The notes: generated by a model not told the origin, from the sequence alone. 64,000 bases of DNA from Aquimarina macrocephali JAMB N27 (GCF_000520995.1 NZ_JACA01000035.1:62001-126000); one strand, 5' to 3'; positions 43,457-54,023 are shown, counted from the first letter of the stretch. Numbers and translations are program-made.

Positions 43457-45469
43457 TTATTTAAAATGTTTCACTCCAATAGCTTTATATAATTTTGCAG
43501 GATTATAAATATTTCCATTTTTTATGGTAAGCTCTACCTTTCTGATATCACTAATATCATTAACTGGATTGCCATCGACCAATATTAAATCAGCTAATTT
43601 ACCTTCTTCAATCGATCCTAAAGTATCATTTACTCCAGCTATTTTTGCAGAATTCAAAGTTGCTATTTTTAAAACTTCAGAGGTTGGAATTCCTGCTTTT
43701 ACATAATTTTCCATTTCAGCATGAAGTCCAAATCCAGCCATTGAATCTGTTCCTGGCACAATCGTAACTCCATTATCATAAAGTTGTTTTACAATGCCCA
43801 ATAATTTATCATAAGAGGCCTTATATTGATCTTTTTTTCCATCAGGAATAGGAAGTCCTCCAGAATAATATCCTCTTTGAACACTTAGCGGTAATCTGTC
43901 CAAAATTTTAGCAAAAGAAGGATTTGCTTCTCCTGCTTTTACAGTAAACATGCCATCAAAAATAGAAACTGTTGGATCTATCACTATATTTTTTTCTTTA
44001 AGTAACCTTATAAAATCCTTAAACTTTTTTGATTCAAAATCTAATTTATAATTATGCTCTGCTACCATTGAAAACCGAAGCGGTTGTCTAGTATCAATCG
44101 TATCTGAAAGAAAATTCAAAGCCAACATATTGACATGTTGAATTTCATCATACCCACTCTTTATAGCCTGCTCCGCAATCATAAAAGCCGGAATATGTCC
44201 ACTCACTCTCATCCCCAGTTCATGTGCTTTATCAGCCAATGGTTTTACCCATTCTGGGGGGATAGAGCTATATAATTTAATTTGTGCATACCCTTTGTCA
44301 TGGTAGTCAGAAATTGCTTGTATTCCTTCTTCAAGAGTATTTATAATTGAGCCTGTAGGTCCTGCATATGGTCCTGCTTTATCAATAAACCCGCTCATCA
44401 CTAATATTCTTGGGCCAACCAATTTATTTACATCAAAATTTTCCTTTAACTCTGGTAAATCCGAAGAATTGCCTAAATCTCTAACCGAAGTTACTCCTGC
44501 TGCCAATTGCATCACCCCATCAGTCTCACTAATATGTGTATGCATATCAAACAATCCTGGTAATAACGTTTTATTAGTTCCATCAATAACCATTGTATCA
44601 TCTCTTTCTGTAATTACGGTAGTTGAAACTTGTTCAATTTTGTTTCCGTTAACCACAATAAATCGATTAGGTTCTATTTTTCCGGTTTTAGAATTAAACA
44701 CCCCTACATTTTTGATCAATATTTTTTTGGAAGGAGTTTCAAATAATGATGGAGATAAGTTTTTTAAATATTCTTCTTCTTTTTGTTTTTGAATTGGTTG
44801 TAATTGCTTTGCAATACTGTCATATCCTTTTTGAATACACGTAAACCAAGGTGAAACATATCCAAAAAATCTGTCGTTTTTATCAATCCAGGTGTATGAA
44901 GGTGTAAAAGATTGCCCTGTAAATTCTACCAACCTAAGTTCTGTTGAATCATTTATTTTGTGGTTATCAATATTGGTTATTTTTATTGAACCACTTGGTA
45001 ATAGATTTACTTCTTTATTTTCTGAAGAAAGTAACTTTTTGATAAGTAAATCTGTTATTCCGAAAGAGCCATTTATTGCTGAAAAGAACGAGTTATTATC
45101 AAATCTGGCTTCACCTTGCTCTGAACTACTTTTCCATTTTGCAGTTCCTTCTTTAACTTCAAAAATCTCCAAAACAGTATCTTTTAGATAATTATGTCCA
45201 TAAATCTCATGATTTATTATTACATCATTATCATTAAGAATAACTTTTTCATTAATATGAGGTCCTCTTCCCCTGTCATTAAATTCATATACATAATGGT
45301 ATACTCCATCTTTTCCTTGAAAACTTTTTTGATATCCCGCAAGTTTATCACCCATGTAGATATTATATTCTAAGCTCTCATATACTTTTACAGTTTTTTT
45401 TGTTTCTTTTTGACACGAAATTATGGCCATCGATAAAACAACTATTACAAATTTTAATGAAGTGTTCAT
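43457..45469 (-). CDS. Amidohydrolase-family lipoprotein
   Basis: 670 residues: a lipoprotein signal (AIISC, cysteine 19), an N-terminal domain of about 230 residues with no recognised family, and a C-terminal metal-dependent hydrolase domain (about 245-660). The metal ligands are visible: His310 and His312 in FDMHTHIS, Lys398 in QIKLY (the likely carboxylated lysine), His425 in GHIPA, His445 in QHVN and Asp575 in PGTDS. That is the binuclear imidazolonepropionase/prolidase-like pattern. It should hydrolyse an amide or ring bond in the periplasm or at the surface. It is co-transcribed with the P450 and lies 31 bases past ruvB. Confidence 0.9.
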   Translation of the reverse strand: MNTSLKFVIVVLSMAIISCQKETKKTVKVYESLEYNIYMGDKLAGYQKSFQGKDGVYHYVYEFNDRGRGPHINEKVILNDNDVIINHEIYGHNYLKDTVLEIFEVKEGTAKWKSSSEQGEARFDNNSFFSAINGSFGITDLLIKKLLSSENKEVNLLPSGSIKITNIDNHKINDSTELRLVEFTGQSFTPSYTWIDKNDRFFGYVSPWFTCIQKGYDSIAKQLQPIQKQKEEEYLKNLSPSLFETPSKKILIKNVGVFNSKTGKIEPNRFIVVNGNKIEQVSTTVITERDDTMVIDGTNKTLLPGLFDMHTHISETDGVMQLAAGVTSVRDLGNSSDLPELKENFDVNKLVGPRILVMSGFIDKAGPYAGPTGSIINTLEEGIQAISDYHDKGYAQIKLYSSIPPEWVKPLADKAHELGMRVSGHIPAFMIAEQAIKSGYDEIQHVNMLALNFLSDTIDTRQPLRFSMVAEHNYKLDFESKKFKDFIRLLKEKNIVIDPTVSIFDGMFTVKAGEANPSFAKILDRLPLSVQRGYYSGGLPIPDGKKDQYKASYDKLLGIVKQLYDNGVTIVPGTDSMAGFGLHAEMENYVKAGIPTSEVLKIATLNSAKIAGVNDTLGSIEEGKLADLILVDGNPVNDISDIRKVELTIKNGNIYNPAKLYKAIGVKHFK

Positions 45470-45500
45470 TACTAATGCGTTTATGTTCGATAAAAAATTA

Positions 45501-46523
45501 TTAAAATAACCCTCCTTGAATTCCTCCTTTTACTCTTCCCAGGTGTTTATATGCTGCTTCTGTTACTTCTCTACCTCGTGGTGTACGCATAATAAATCCT
45601 TGCTGAATCAGGAAGGGCTCGTATACTTCTTCTATAGTCTCTGGGCTTTCACTAACTGCAGTTGCTATAGTAGTTAATCCTACCGGGCCTCCTTTAAATT
45701 TATCAATCAAAGTCAATAAAATTTTATTATCCATCTCATCCAAACCGTGAGCGTCTACATTGAGTGCTTTTAAGGCAAATTTTGAGATTTCAATATCTAT
45801 CTTTCCGTTTCCTTTAATTTGTGCAAAATCACGCACTCTACGCAATAAAGCATTAGCTATTCTAGGTGTTCCTCTACTCCTACCTGCTATTTCGATAGCA
45901 GCTTCCATAGAAATGGGTACATTAAGTATATGGGCACTACGCTGCACTATGGTAGACAAGAGTTCTGTCGTATAATATTGTAATCGCGACTGAATCCCAA
46001 AACGAGCTCTCATAGGTGCCGTTAATAATCCTGAACGTGTTGTTGCTCCAACCAGAGTAAATGGATTCAAATTAATTTGAACTGTACGTGCATTAGGACC
46101 ACTCTCGATCATAATATCGATCTTATAGTCTTCCATTGCAGAATACAAATATTCTTCTACTATAGGGCTTAATCTGTGAATTTCGTCTATAAACAATACA
46201 TCTCTATCGTCAAGATTCGTTAATAACCCCGCCAGATCTCCGGGTTTATCCAAAACCGGGCCCGAAGTAACTTTAATTCCTACTCCTAATTCATTGGCAA
46301 GAATATGGGCTAATGTGGTTTTACCTAAACCAGGAGGGCCATGAAAAAGGGTATGATCAAGAGCTTCATCTCTTAAATTTGCTGCTTGAACAAAAATCTT
46401 TAAATTTTCAAGAACCTGATCCTGACCAGCAAAATCATCAAAGGCAAGAGGTCTTAATGCTCTTTCTATATCCAGGTCTTCGCTAGAAAAGTTTTCGTTT
46501 GTTGGATCAAGGTTTTCGTTCAT
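45501..46523 (-). CDS. ruvB: Holliday junction branch migration helicase RuvB
   Basis: 340 residues: the ATPase part with Walker [10 protein letters not shown] (62-70), Walker [12 protein letters not shown] (108-118) and sensor GATTRSG, and the C-terminal winged-helix part ([20 protein letters not shown]). RuvB is the motor that drives branch migration with RuvA, encoded about 26 kb to the left. The genes that separate ruvB from queG (32.7-45.5 kb) are mostly accessory, so ruvB marks the right border of that region. Confidence 0.97.
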   Translation of the reverse strand: MNENLDPTNENFSSEDLDIERALRPLAFDDFAGQDQVLENLKIFVQAANLRDEALDHTLFHGPPGLGKTTLAHILANELGVGIKVTSGPVLDKPGDLAGLLTNLDDRDVLFIDEIHRLSPIVEEYLYSAMEDYKIDIMIESGPNARTVQINLNPFTLVGATTRSGLLTAPMRARFGIQSRLQYYTTELLSTIVQRSAHILNVPISMEAAIEIAGRSRGTPRIANALLRRVRDFAQIKGNGKIDIEISKFALKALNVDAHGLDEMDNKILLTLIDKFKGGPVGLTTIATAVSESPETIEEVYEPFLIQQGFIMRTPRGREVTEAAYKHLGRVKGGIQGGLF

Positions 46524-46698
46524 TTATAAAGTCTCTTTATCATTGATCCGATAGCTTTATATCGGTATTAATTATACTACGACTATTTAATCCGGGTTTA
46601 ATTGATAACACCAGAGTGTCATTAACAAATATAGTAAAAAGAGCTCCCGATTAACTTCGAATATCCGTTAATTAATAGGAATAGATCAGAAAAGAAAA

Positions 46699-46724
46699 AG
46701 CCTTTTCACAAAAATGAAAAGGCT
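46699..46724. terminator. Terminator after the oxidase operon
   Basis: A 10-base-pair stem agccttttca / tgaaaaggct (46699-46708, 46715-46724) with a 6-base loop and a T run on the minus strand, 25 bases past the subunit I stop. It closes the actA-to-coxA unit before ruvB. Confidence 0.85.
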
Positions 46725-46748
46725 CGTTATATCTTTTAAACATACATA

Positions 46749-48566
46749 TTAATGATGCATTTCTTCTTCTCCTTCTTGTAATGGAATAGTCTGAGAAACA
46801 AAATCTTGTCCTGCAATTACATATTCACCATTTTCATTTGTCTTACTATAATCATAAGGCCATCTGTGTACATGAGGAATATCTCCTGGCCAGTTACCAT
46901 GCATATGCTCCACTGGTGTAGTCCATTCTAAAGTATTCGATTTCCATGGATTCTGAACTGCTTTCTTTCCGTAGAAAATAGAACTGATAAAATTATATAA
47001 GAACACTAATTGTCCTACAGCTGCTAAAAAAGCAAAAATTGTAATCAATACATTAGTATCTGTTAAGTCATCAAAATATGGAAAATTAGAATTGGTATAG
47101 TAACGTCTTGGTAATCCAGCCATTCCTACAAAGTGCATTGGAAAAAATACTCCATATGCTCCGATAGCAGTGATCCAGAAATGCACATATCCTAAGTTCT
47201 TATTCATCATCTTACCATACATCTTAGGGAACCAATGGTATACTCCTGCGAATAATCCATATAGTGCTGAAATACCCATCACCAGGTGAAAGTGTGCTAC
47301 TACAAAATAAGTATCATGAACATTAATATCTAATGTACTATCTCCAAGGATAATTCCTGTAAGACCTCCTGTAATAAATGTTGATACTAATCCTATTGAG
47401 AATAACATTGCGGGATTAAACTGCAGGTTACCTTTCCATAGGGTGGTAATATAATTAAATGCTTTTACTGCTGAAGGGATAGCAATCAATAAGGTTGTAA
47501 ATGTAAATACAGAGCCTAAGAAAGGATTCATACCAGATACAAACATATGGTGACCCCAAACAATTGTAGATAGGAATGCAATTGCTAAAATAGAAGCAAC
47601 CATCGCACGATATCCAAATATAGGTTTACGGGCATTTGTAGCTATAATCTCTGAGGTAATACCTAAAGCAGGTAGTAATACAATATATACTTCTGGATGT
47701 CCTAAGAACCAGAATAAATGTTCAAAAAGAACCGGAGAACCTCCTTGGTTATGTAGTACTTCTCCTTGTATATATATATCACTTAAATAGAAAGAAGTAC
47801 CAAAACTTCTATCCATAATTAACAATAATGCTGCTGATAATAATACCGGAAACGAAACAATACCAATAATAGCTGTTACAAAGAACGCCCAGATTGTCAA
47901 AGGCAAACGTGTCATTGACATTCCTTTGGTTCGTAAGTTGATTACCGTTACTACATAATTCAAAGAACCAAGTAAAGAAGAAGCAATGAATATCGCCATA
48001 GAAACTAACCATAGTGTCATCCCTGTTCCAGAACCTCCTATAGCTTGTGGCAATGCACTTAAAGGAGGATAAATTGTCCATCCTGCTGATGCGGGTCCTG
48101 CTTCTGCAAATAATGACAATACCATGATAACACTACTTAGAAAGAATAACCAGTATGATATCATATTTAAGAATCCAGAAGCCATATCACGAGCTCCAAT
48201 CTGTAATGGAATAAGAAGGTTACTAAATGTACCACTCAATCCTGCTGTTAGTACAAAAAATACCATTATAGTACCATGTATTGTAACCAAAGCCAGATAA
48301 ATCCCCGGATCCATAACTCCATCCTCGCCAAATTTACCTAATAGAATTTCATAAATGGTAAACTGGTGGTCTGGCCATGCCAATTGCATTCTAAATAATA
48401 AAGACATTGCAATACCAATAATACCCATAATCAAACCAGTAATCAAGTACTGCTTAGAGATCATCTTGTGATCCTGACTAAAAATATATTTGGTAATAAA
48501 TGTTTCTTTATGATGTCCGTGATCGTCGTGATCGTGATCGTGGTTATCTCCTTGAGTTACTGACAT
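46749..48566 (-). CDS. Cytochrome c oxidase subunit I
   Basis: 605 residues with twelve or more transmembrane helices. The heme and copper ligands are in HGTIMVFFVL, GHPEVYIVLLPALG (histidine and the tyrosine of the cross-link) and HDTYFVVAHFHLVMG. The N-terminus is histidine-rich (DHDHDDHGHH), perhaps a copper-gathering stretch. It is the catalytic core of an aa3-type oxidase that reduces oxygen to water and pumps protons. It closes the operon that begins with actA, so electrons can pass from alternative complex III straight to this oxidase. Confidence 0.96.
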   Translation of the reverse strand: MSVTQGDNHDHDHDDHGHHKETFITKYIFSQDHKMISKQYLITGLIMGIIGIAMSLLFRMQLAWPDHQFTIYEILLGKFGEDGVMDPGIYLALVTIHGTIMVFFVLTAGLSGTFSNLLIPLQIGARDMASGFLNMISYWLFFLSSVIMVLSLFAEAGPASAGWTIYPPLSALPQAIGGSGTGMTLWLVSMAIFIASSLLGSLNYVVTVINLRTKGMSMTRLPLTIWAFFVTAIIGIVSFPVLLSAALLLIMDRSFGTSFYLSDIYIQGEVLHNQGGSPVLFEHLFWFLGHPEVYIVLLPALGITSEIIATNARKPIFGYRAMVASILAIAFLSTIVWGHHMFVSGMNPFLGSVFTFTTLLIAIPSAVKAFNYITTLWKGNLQFNPAMLFSIGLVSTFITGGLTGIILGDSTLDINVHDTYFVVAHFHLVMGISALYGLFAGVYHWFPKMYGKMMNKNLGYVHFWITAIGAYGVFFPMHFVGMAGLPRRYYTNSNFPYFDDLTDTNVLITIFAFLAAVGQLVFLYNFISSIFYGKKAVQNPWKSNTLEWTTPVEHMHGNWPGDIPHVHRWPYDYSKTNENGEYVIAGQDFVSQTIPLQEGEEEMHH

Positions 48567-48609
48567 AACGCTATTTCTTTTTAATATAATATATTAATTT
48601 TCTTCTTTC

Positions 48610-49683
48610 TTAGTTGCTTGCTTGAGCTGATAATTGCTCTCCAAAGGTAGGTTGTGTTTTTAACCATGCCTTATAATCTTCTTCGGATTCTACTATAATC
48701 TTCATTTGCATATTATAATGTGATACTCCACATATCTTATTACACAACAGGTAGTATTCGAATGTATATTCTTCTAAAGCTTCATCTCCAGCAGCTACTA
48801 ATTTCTTGCTTTTTTCTCTTCTTATTTTATTAATTGTAGCTACTTTTTCTACCATAAACTCGCTATCTCTCATTTCGTCAGAAGTAACCGTTGGTGTATA
48901 AGCAAACTCTGTTATCATACCTGGCACAACATTCATCTGCGCTCTAAAAAATGGCATGTAAGCAGAATGCAATACATCCTGGGAACGCATTTTAAAAATA
49001 ACCTTTCTATTTACAGGTAAATGTAATTCGTTAGTTATTTTATCATCCTTTCCGTAGGTATCAGAAACATCAAGACCCAAGGTATTAATTCCTTCTATAT
49101 AACGAACATTAGCTTTACCTAATTCGTTATCCTCACCAGAATATCGAGCACGCCAGTCAAATTGATATGCATACAGCTCAACTATTAATGGGTCTCCATC
49201 TTCTTCATCAATATTCATGATATCGGTCCATGTAAACAGTCCATATATAATTAGTCCTGCAAGTACAATAACTGGTATAATAGTCCAGATAAATTCTAAT
49301 TTATCATTATCTGCAAAGAATAATGCTTTATTTTCTTTTTTACCTCGATACTTATAAGAAAAGAAATGTAACAATCCTTGTGTAAGAATCTGTACAATCA
49401 TGATCAATACCATCGAGATTAACATCAATCTATCATAATCAACACCGTGCTCAGAAGCTGATTCTGGCAGGAAGTATGAGTCATATTGCACAAAACAATA
49501 TATGGTAAGCAGGTAAAGGAATATTACAAATGCAAGCATAAGCTTACCTTGCAAATTATTGTCTTTGTCGTTGGCTACTTGAGAATTATCAGTTTTAGCT
49601 TGAGACAACTTCAATATCTTTGACATTTGCCACAACGTGATTCCAAAAAGTGCTATAACTACTAAGGTTAAGAATACAGTCAT
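48610..49683 (-). CDS. Cytochrome c oxidase subunit II with CuA
   Basis: 357 residues: three transmembrane helices (about 4-20, 52-70 and 88-110) plus a possible fourth around 140-150, then a periplasmic cupredoxin domain with the CuA ligands in CNKICGVSHYNM near the C-terminus and the upstream histidine in VLHSAYMPFF. The extra N-terminal helix is seen in Bacteroidota forms. The domain takes electrons from cytochrome c or the ActE heme. The gene lies between actF and subunit I, 43 bases before the latter. Confidence 0.95.
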   Translation of the reverse strand: MTVFLTLVVIALFGITLWQMSKILKLSQAKTDNSQVANDKDNNLQGKLMLAFVIFLYLLTIYCFVQYDSYFLPESASEHGVDYDRLMLISMVLIMIVQILTQGLLHFFSYKYRGKKENKALFFADNDKLEFIWTIIPVIVLAGLIIYGLFTWTDIMNIDEEDGDPLIVELYAYQFDWRARYSGEDNELGKANVRYIEGINTLGLDVSDTYGKDDKITNELHLPVNRKVIFKMRSQDVLHSAYMPFFRAQMNVVPGMITEFAYTPTVTSDEMRDSEFMVEKVATINKIRREKSKKLVAAGDEALEEYTFEYYLLCNKICGVSHYNMQMKIIVESEEDYKAWLKTQPTFGEQLSAQASN

Positions 49684-49716
49684 TTTTATCTATCTTCTTT
49701 TTTTACAATTCAAATT

Positions 49717-51048
49717 TTAATAATGGAAATGTTTACTTTCCTCTATATAAGGGTTTCCTTTAGGCAATAATGGTGCTTTGGTTAATGCTCTAAACACTAC
49801 GAATAAGAATAGCCCTAAAAACAATAACACAGCACTTATTTCACTAATACCTATAAACCAGGATTCGCCAACTGTTGCAGGCATTACCATATTATAAACA
49901 TCAATATAGTGACCACAAAGAATAACGATACCTGCCATTACTACAAACCAGTTTACTCGTTTAAAATCACTATTCATTAATACCAATATTGGGAAAATAA
50001 AGTTCATTACTAACATCCCAAAAAACGGAAGGTTATAATCTTCTATACGAGTAATAAAATACGTTACCTCTTCTGGTATATTAGAGTACCATATCAACAT
50101 AAACTGAGAGAACCAAAGGTATGTCCAGAAAATACTGATACCAAACATAAACTTAGCTAAATCATGAATATGACTATTATTTACAAATTCTAAATACCCT
50201 TTAGATTTTAAGTAAATACTTATTAAAGCGATCGTAGTAATACCCGAAACAAATAAACTTGCAAATACATACCATCCAAATAAGGTACTGAACCAGTGTG
50301 GATCAAAACTCATAATCCAATCCCAAGATGCCATAGATTCTGTATAGATAAAAAATACTAAGAAACCTGCAGATATCTTAAAGCTCTTTTTATACCACTT
50401 ATTTCCTTCTGTATCTTCATCCTGCTTTCTTGAATATTTAACTGCAAAATGACGATATAATAACCAACCTCCCATAAAGATAGCAGCTCTGATAATGAAT
50501 CCCCAACCATTCAACCAGCTAGATTTTCCTTGAATTAATGCATCATGAGCTACAACTTCTGGATCTGCCCATACAAACAAATGATTAATATGGAATCCTG
50601 ATAATGCTAAGATTATGAAAAGGATAATTCCTCCTGGCACCAAATATGCTGTTATCGCTTCCATTACTCTAAAAAGTACTGGAGACCATCCCGATTGAGA
50701 TGCAAATTGTATTGCATAAAATGCTAATACTCCCAGTGCAATCATAAAAAAGAAAAATGCTGCTACATATAATGAAGCCCAAGGCTTATTTTGTAGTTGG
50801 TGTAATATATGTTCATAATGTGCATCTCCTCCATGAGCATCTTCTTCTCCGTGTTCTTGATTACCATGACCACTCTCTGCTACTTGAGATTCACCATGAC
50901 CACCTCCATGAGCGTCGTGCGCTGCCATCATTTCTTTTACCTCTTCTACAGATCCAGGTCTTTGTCCAAATCCAACAATAAGACCTACAAGACCTACAAC
51001 CATAAGGATGACAGAAAATAATCTTAATCTATTTGATAGCGTATACAT
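49717..51048 (-). CDS. actF: Alternative complex III quinone-binding subunit 2 (ActF)
   Basis: 443 residues with about ten transmembrane helices and a histidine-rich segment (HDAHGGGHGE and GDAHYEHILHQ, about 45-85) after the first helix. Length and layout fit ActF, the second NrfD-like membrane subunit of alternative complex III, which oxidises quinol. It lies between actE and oxidase subunit II. The his-rich loop is unusual for the family and may bind metal. Confidence 0.92.
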   Translation of the reverse strand: MYTLSNRLRLFSVILMVVGLVGLIVGFGQRPGSVEEVKEMMAAHDAHGGGHGESQVAESGHGNQEHGEEDAHGGDAHYEHILHQLQNKPWASLYVAAFFFFMIALGVLAFYAIQFASQSGWSPVLFRVMEAITAYLVPGGIILFIILALSGFHINHLFVWADPEVVAHDALIQGKSSWLNGWGFIIRAAIFMGGWLLYRHFAVKYSRKQDEDTEGNKWYKKSFKISAGFLVFFIYTESMASWDWIMSFDPHWFSTLFGWYVFASLFVSGITTIALISIYLKSKGYLEFVNNSHIHDLAKFMFGISIFWTYLWFSQFMLIWYSNIPEEVTYFITRIEDYNLPFFGMLVMNFIFPILVLMNSDFKRVNWFVVMAGIVILCGHYIDVYNMVMPATVGESWFIGISEISAVLLFLGLFLFVVFRALTKAPLLPKGNPYIEESKHFHY

Positions 51049-51089
51049 ATCTTTATAATATCGTTATTCTTAACTTTTTTACTAATGCA

Positions 51090-51743
51090 CTAGTGTGCGT
51101 TACTATGATCTTCTGCTGATTCTTGATGTTCTTCTACTTTTGTTTCTACAACAGTAGTAGTAGCATCTGTATCTATTCGAGGCGTTTTCCCTTCCAGGTC
51201 TGCCTTTAATTTCTGTACATATTGAACAATCTGCCAACGTTCATGCTCATTGGTTTGGGAGGCATACGATCCCATAGAGTTGATTCCGTAATACATTACA
51301 TGATAAATACTTCCTTCAGTAATTGCTCTACCAATATCATCATAACTAGGAACTCCTAAAATCTTTTCTCTTTGTACCAAAGGTCCTTTTCCATCTCCTT
51401 TTCCCCCATGGCATATTGCGCAATAGATGTCATACAATTCTTTTCCGGCATCTTCATTTTCTTTTGTATATCGGATAGGATTTTTTAATGTATCCTTAGC
51501 AAGTAAGTAACCTTCTTGTGAATTCTTAAAATCATATGGCATCCATCCTCTTGGTATTGAGCCTTCGGCAGGTAACATAGCTTCCTGGCCACCAGGAAAA
51601 ACACCATATTCACCGTAAGTTTCATAACTTAAAGGTTCATACATATTAGGCATAAATTGATAATTAGGTTTTGAATCTTTTTTACAAGAAACAACGCAAA
51701 TCATCACTACTGCCGCTGCTAATATTTTTATAGTATTCTTCAT
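51090..51743 (-). CDS. actE: Alternative complex III monoheme cytochrome c lipoprotein (ActE)
   Basis: 217 residues: a lipoprotein signal (VMICVVSC, cysteine 20), and one cytochrome c motif CAICHGGKGDGKG (CxxCH, 108-112) with a likely distal methionine in GINSMGSYA. The heme c carries electrons from complex III to the oxidase subunit II encoded downstream. The C-terminus (to 217) is acidic and histidine-rich. It sits between actD and actF. Confidence 0.93.
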   Translation of the reverse strand: MKNTIKILAAAVVMICVVSCKKDSKPNYQFMPNMYEPLSYETYGEYGVFPGGQEAMLPAEGSIPRGWMPYDFKNSQEGYLLAKDTLKNPIRYTKENEDAGKELYDIYCAICHGGKGDGKGPLVQREKILGVPSYDDIGRAITEGSIYHVMYYGINSMGSYASQTNEHERWQIVQYVQKLKADLEGKTPRIDTDATTTVVETKVEEHQESAEDHSNAH

Positions 51744-51748
51744 TATTA

Positions 51749-52288
51749 CTAATGGTTATCTTCTTCCTTATCTATTACTTTAATTTCTACTGCTCCGGTA
51801 TCACCCAAAAAGCTAGCAAGTTGATCAACATCGTGATTTCCAGCATCTACTTCCATTAAGAAATGATCATCTGTAGTTCTTACATCAGGATTTTCGGCTT
51901 TTTTAAATGGCCATAGCTTACTTCTCATATAAAAAGTAATCACCATTAAATGGGCTGCAAAAAACACTGTAAGTTCGAACATAATCGGAACGAATGCTGG
52001 CATGTTTTCGATATAGCTAAAACTAGGCTTACCCCCTATATCTTGTGGCCAATCTTCGATCATGATATAGTTCATCATCAAAATTGATACTACTAACCCA
52101 ACACAACCATACATAAAGGATGTAATTGCTAATCGTGTATGAGGTAATCCCATCGCTTTATCTAGTCCATGAACCGGAAAAGGAGTATATACCTCTTCGA
52201 TATGATAATGCTCTGCACGAACTTTCTTGACAGCATCCATCAGGATGTCGTCGTCTATATATAATGCATGTATAACTTTTGATGCCAT
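51749..52288 (-). CDS. actD: Alternative complex III subunit ActD (DUF3341)
   Basis: 179 residues from the ATG at 52286-52288; a longer frame opens at 52333 but overlaps actC and adds 15 unlikely residues. Two transmembrane helices (about 60-84 and 104-126), the DUF3341 layout, and motifs such as YTPFPVHGLDKAMGL near the N-terminus. It is an accessory membrane subunit of the complex with no cofactor. It starts 4 bases after actC. Confidence 0.92.
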   Translation of the reverse strand: MASKVIHALYIDDDILMDAVKKVRAEHYHIEEVYTPFPVHGLDKAMGLPHTRLAITSFMYGCVGLVVSILMMNYIMIEDWPQDIGGKPSFSYIENMPAFVPIMFELTVFFAAHLMVITFYMRSKLWPFKKAENPDVRTTDDHFLMEVDAGNHDVDQLASFLGDTGAVEIKVIDKEEDNH

Positions 52289-52292
52289 ACTT

Positions 52293-54023
52293 CTAGTTAT
52301 TTTTAAGTTTTTCTGCCTGGCCAGCCCAATCATCGCGTTGTGCTCTACCAGGGAAAGATCCAGTGATATTATCTAATAAATCGTATTCAGTTTCGGTCAT
52401 TTTACTTACTTGATCAAAAGTAAATATTCCGATCTCGTTAAGTTTCTTTTCCATTACTGGTCCGATACCATTAACCTTTTTAAGATCATCAGCCGTTTGT
52501 GTTGATGGATCAAATGTCCCTAGGTTACCCAATAGACTATTGATGTCTTCTTCACTTACTTCTTTGGTTTCGGTTTTTTTCTTTGTTGGTTTTTCTTTAA
52601 CCACTTCTGCTTTACCTTTAGGAAGCTCATCTCTATGATCTTTTCCTGCTTCTCTTAGTTTCTTATATTTTTCTCCAGAAGATTTCAAAATTGATTTTAC
52701 TTCTGCTTGTGCTATTACAGGGAACGTACGTGAGTACAATAAGAATAAGACAAAGAAGAAACCAATTGTTCCTATAAATATTCCTATATCAACAAAAGTA
52801 GGAGAGAACATTGTCCATGATGATGGTAAATAATCTCTGTGAAGTGATGTTACAATGATCACAAAACGCTCAAACCACATTCCTATGTTTACCACAATAG
52901 AGATAAAGAAAGAAAACATTATACTTCTTCTTAATTTTGGGAACCACATAAATTGCGGTGAGAATACGTTACATGTCATCATCGCCCAATATGCCCACCA
53001 ATATGGTCCTGTTGCCCTATTAAGGAATGCATATTGTTCGTATTCAACTCCAGAATACCATGCTACAAACAGCTCTGTTATATAGGCGACACCTACAATA
53101 GAACCTGTAATCATAATTACAATATTCATCAATTCTATATGTAAAACGGTAATGTAGTTTTCTAGGTTTGATACTTTTCTCATTATAATAAGAAGCGTAT
53201 TCACCATAGCAAATCCTGAAAAAACCGCCCCAGCCACAAAATATGGTGGAAATATCGTAGTATGCCATCCAGGAATCACCGAAGTAGCAAAATCAAATGA
53301 TACAATGGTATGTACAGAAAGTACTAATGGTGTAGCTAAACCTGCAAGTACTAAAGATACTTCTTCAAAACGTTGCCAGTCTTTTGCTCTACCACTCCAT
53401 CCAAAAGATAGAAGGCCGTATATTTTTTTTGTAAATGGAGTTATTGCTCGGTCTCTAATCATTGCAAAATCAGGTAGCAATCCTGTCCACCAGAATACTA
53501 GTGATACAGAAAGATATGTAGAGATTGCAAATACATCCCATAGCAATGGCGAATTAAAATTCACCCATAGCGATCCAAACTGGTTTGGTATTGGTAATAC
53601 CCAATATGCCAGCCAAGGACGCCCCATGTGAATGATTGGGAATAATCCTGCTTGAATAACTGCAAAAATAGTCATCGCTTCTGCAGAACGGTTAATTGCC
53701 ATTCTCCATTTCTGACGAAATAACAGTAGTACTGCTGAAATCAAGGTTCCGGCGTGACCAATACCTACCCACCAAACAAAGTTGGTGATATCCCAGGCCC
53801 ATCCTACTGTTTTGTTTAATCCCCAGGTTCCTATCCCAGTAGATATTGTGTAAATAATACACCCTATCCCCCAAAGGAAAGCAAGCAGTGCAATTGAAAA
53901 GACAATCCACCAAGATTTATTTGCTTTTCCTTCTACCGCTGCTGCTACATCCAAAGTTACATCATGGTATGTTTTATCACCGGTTACTAAAGGTTTTCTT
54001 ATAGGTGCTTCGTAATGAGACAT
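52293..54023 (-). CDS. actC: Alternative complex III quinone-binding subunit ActC with C-terminal helix-hairpin-helix
   Basis: 576 residues. The first 440 form an NrfD-type membrane part with about ten helices that binds quinol. The rest is extra: an acidic/lysine linker (about 440-500) and a helix-hairpin-helix region with LKKVNGIGPVMEKKLNEIG and GRAQRDDWAGQAEKLK at the end. Such HhH tails occur in Bacteroidota ActC proteins and resemble DNA- or protein-binding modules of unknown use. It lies between actB and actD. Confidence 0.92.
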   Translation of the reverse strand: MSHYEAPIRKPLVTGDKTYHDVTLDVAAAVEGKANKSWWIVFSIALLAFLWGIGCIIYTISTGIGTWGLNKTVGWAWDITNFVWWVGIGHAGTLISAVLLLFRQKWRMAINRSAEAMTIFAVIQAGLFPIIHMGRPWLAYWVLPIPNQFGSLWVNFNSPLLWDVFAISTYLSVSLVFWWTGLLPDFAMIRDRAITPFTKKIYGLLSFGWSGRAKDWQRFEEVSLVLAGLATPLVLSVHTIVSFDFATSVIPGWHTTIFPPYFVAGAVFSGFAMVNTLLIIMRKVSNLENYITVLHIELMNIVIMITGSIVGVAYITELFVAWYSGVEYEQYAFLNRATGPYWWAYWAMMTCNVFSPQFMWFPKLRRSIMFSFFISIVVNIGMWFERFVIIVTSLHRDYLPSSWTMFSPTFVDIGIFIGTIGFFFVLFLLYSRTFPVIAQAEVKSILKSSGEKYKKLREAGKDHRDELPKGKAEVVKEKPTKKKTETKEVSEEDINSLLGNLGTFDPSTQTADDLKKVNGIGPVMEKKLNEIGIFTFDQVSKMTETEYDLLDNITGSFPGRAQRDDWAGQAEKLKNN

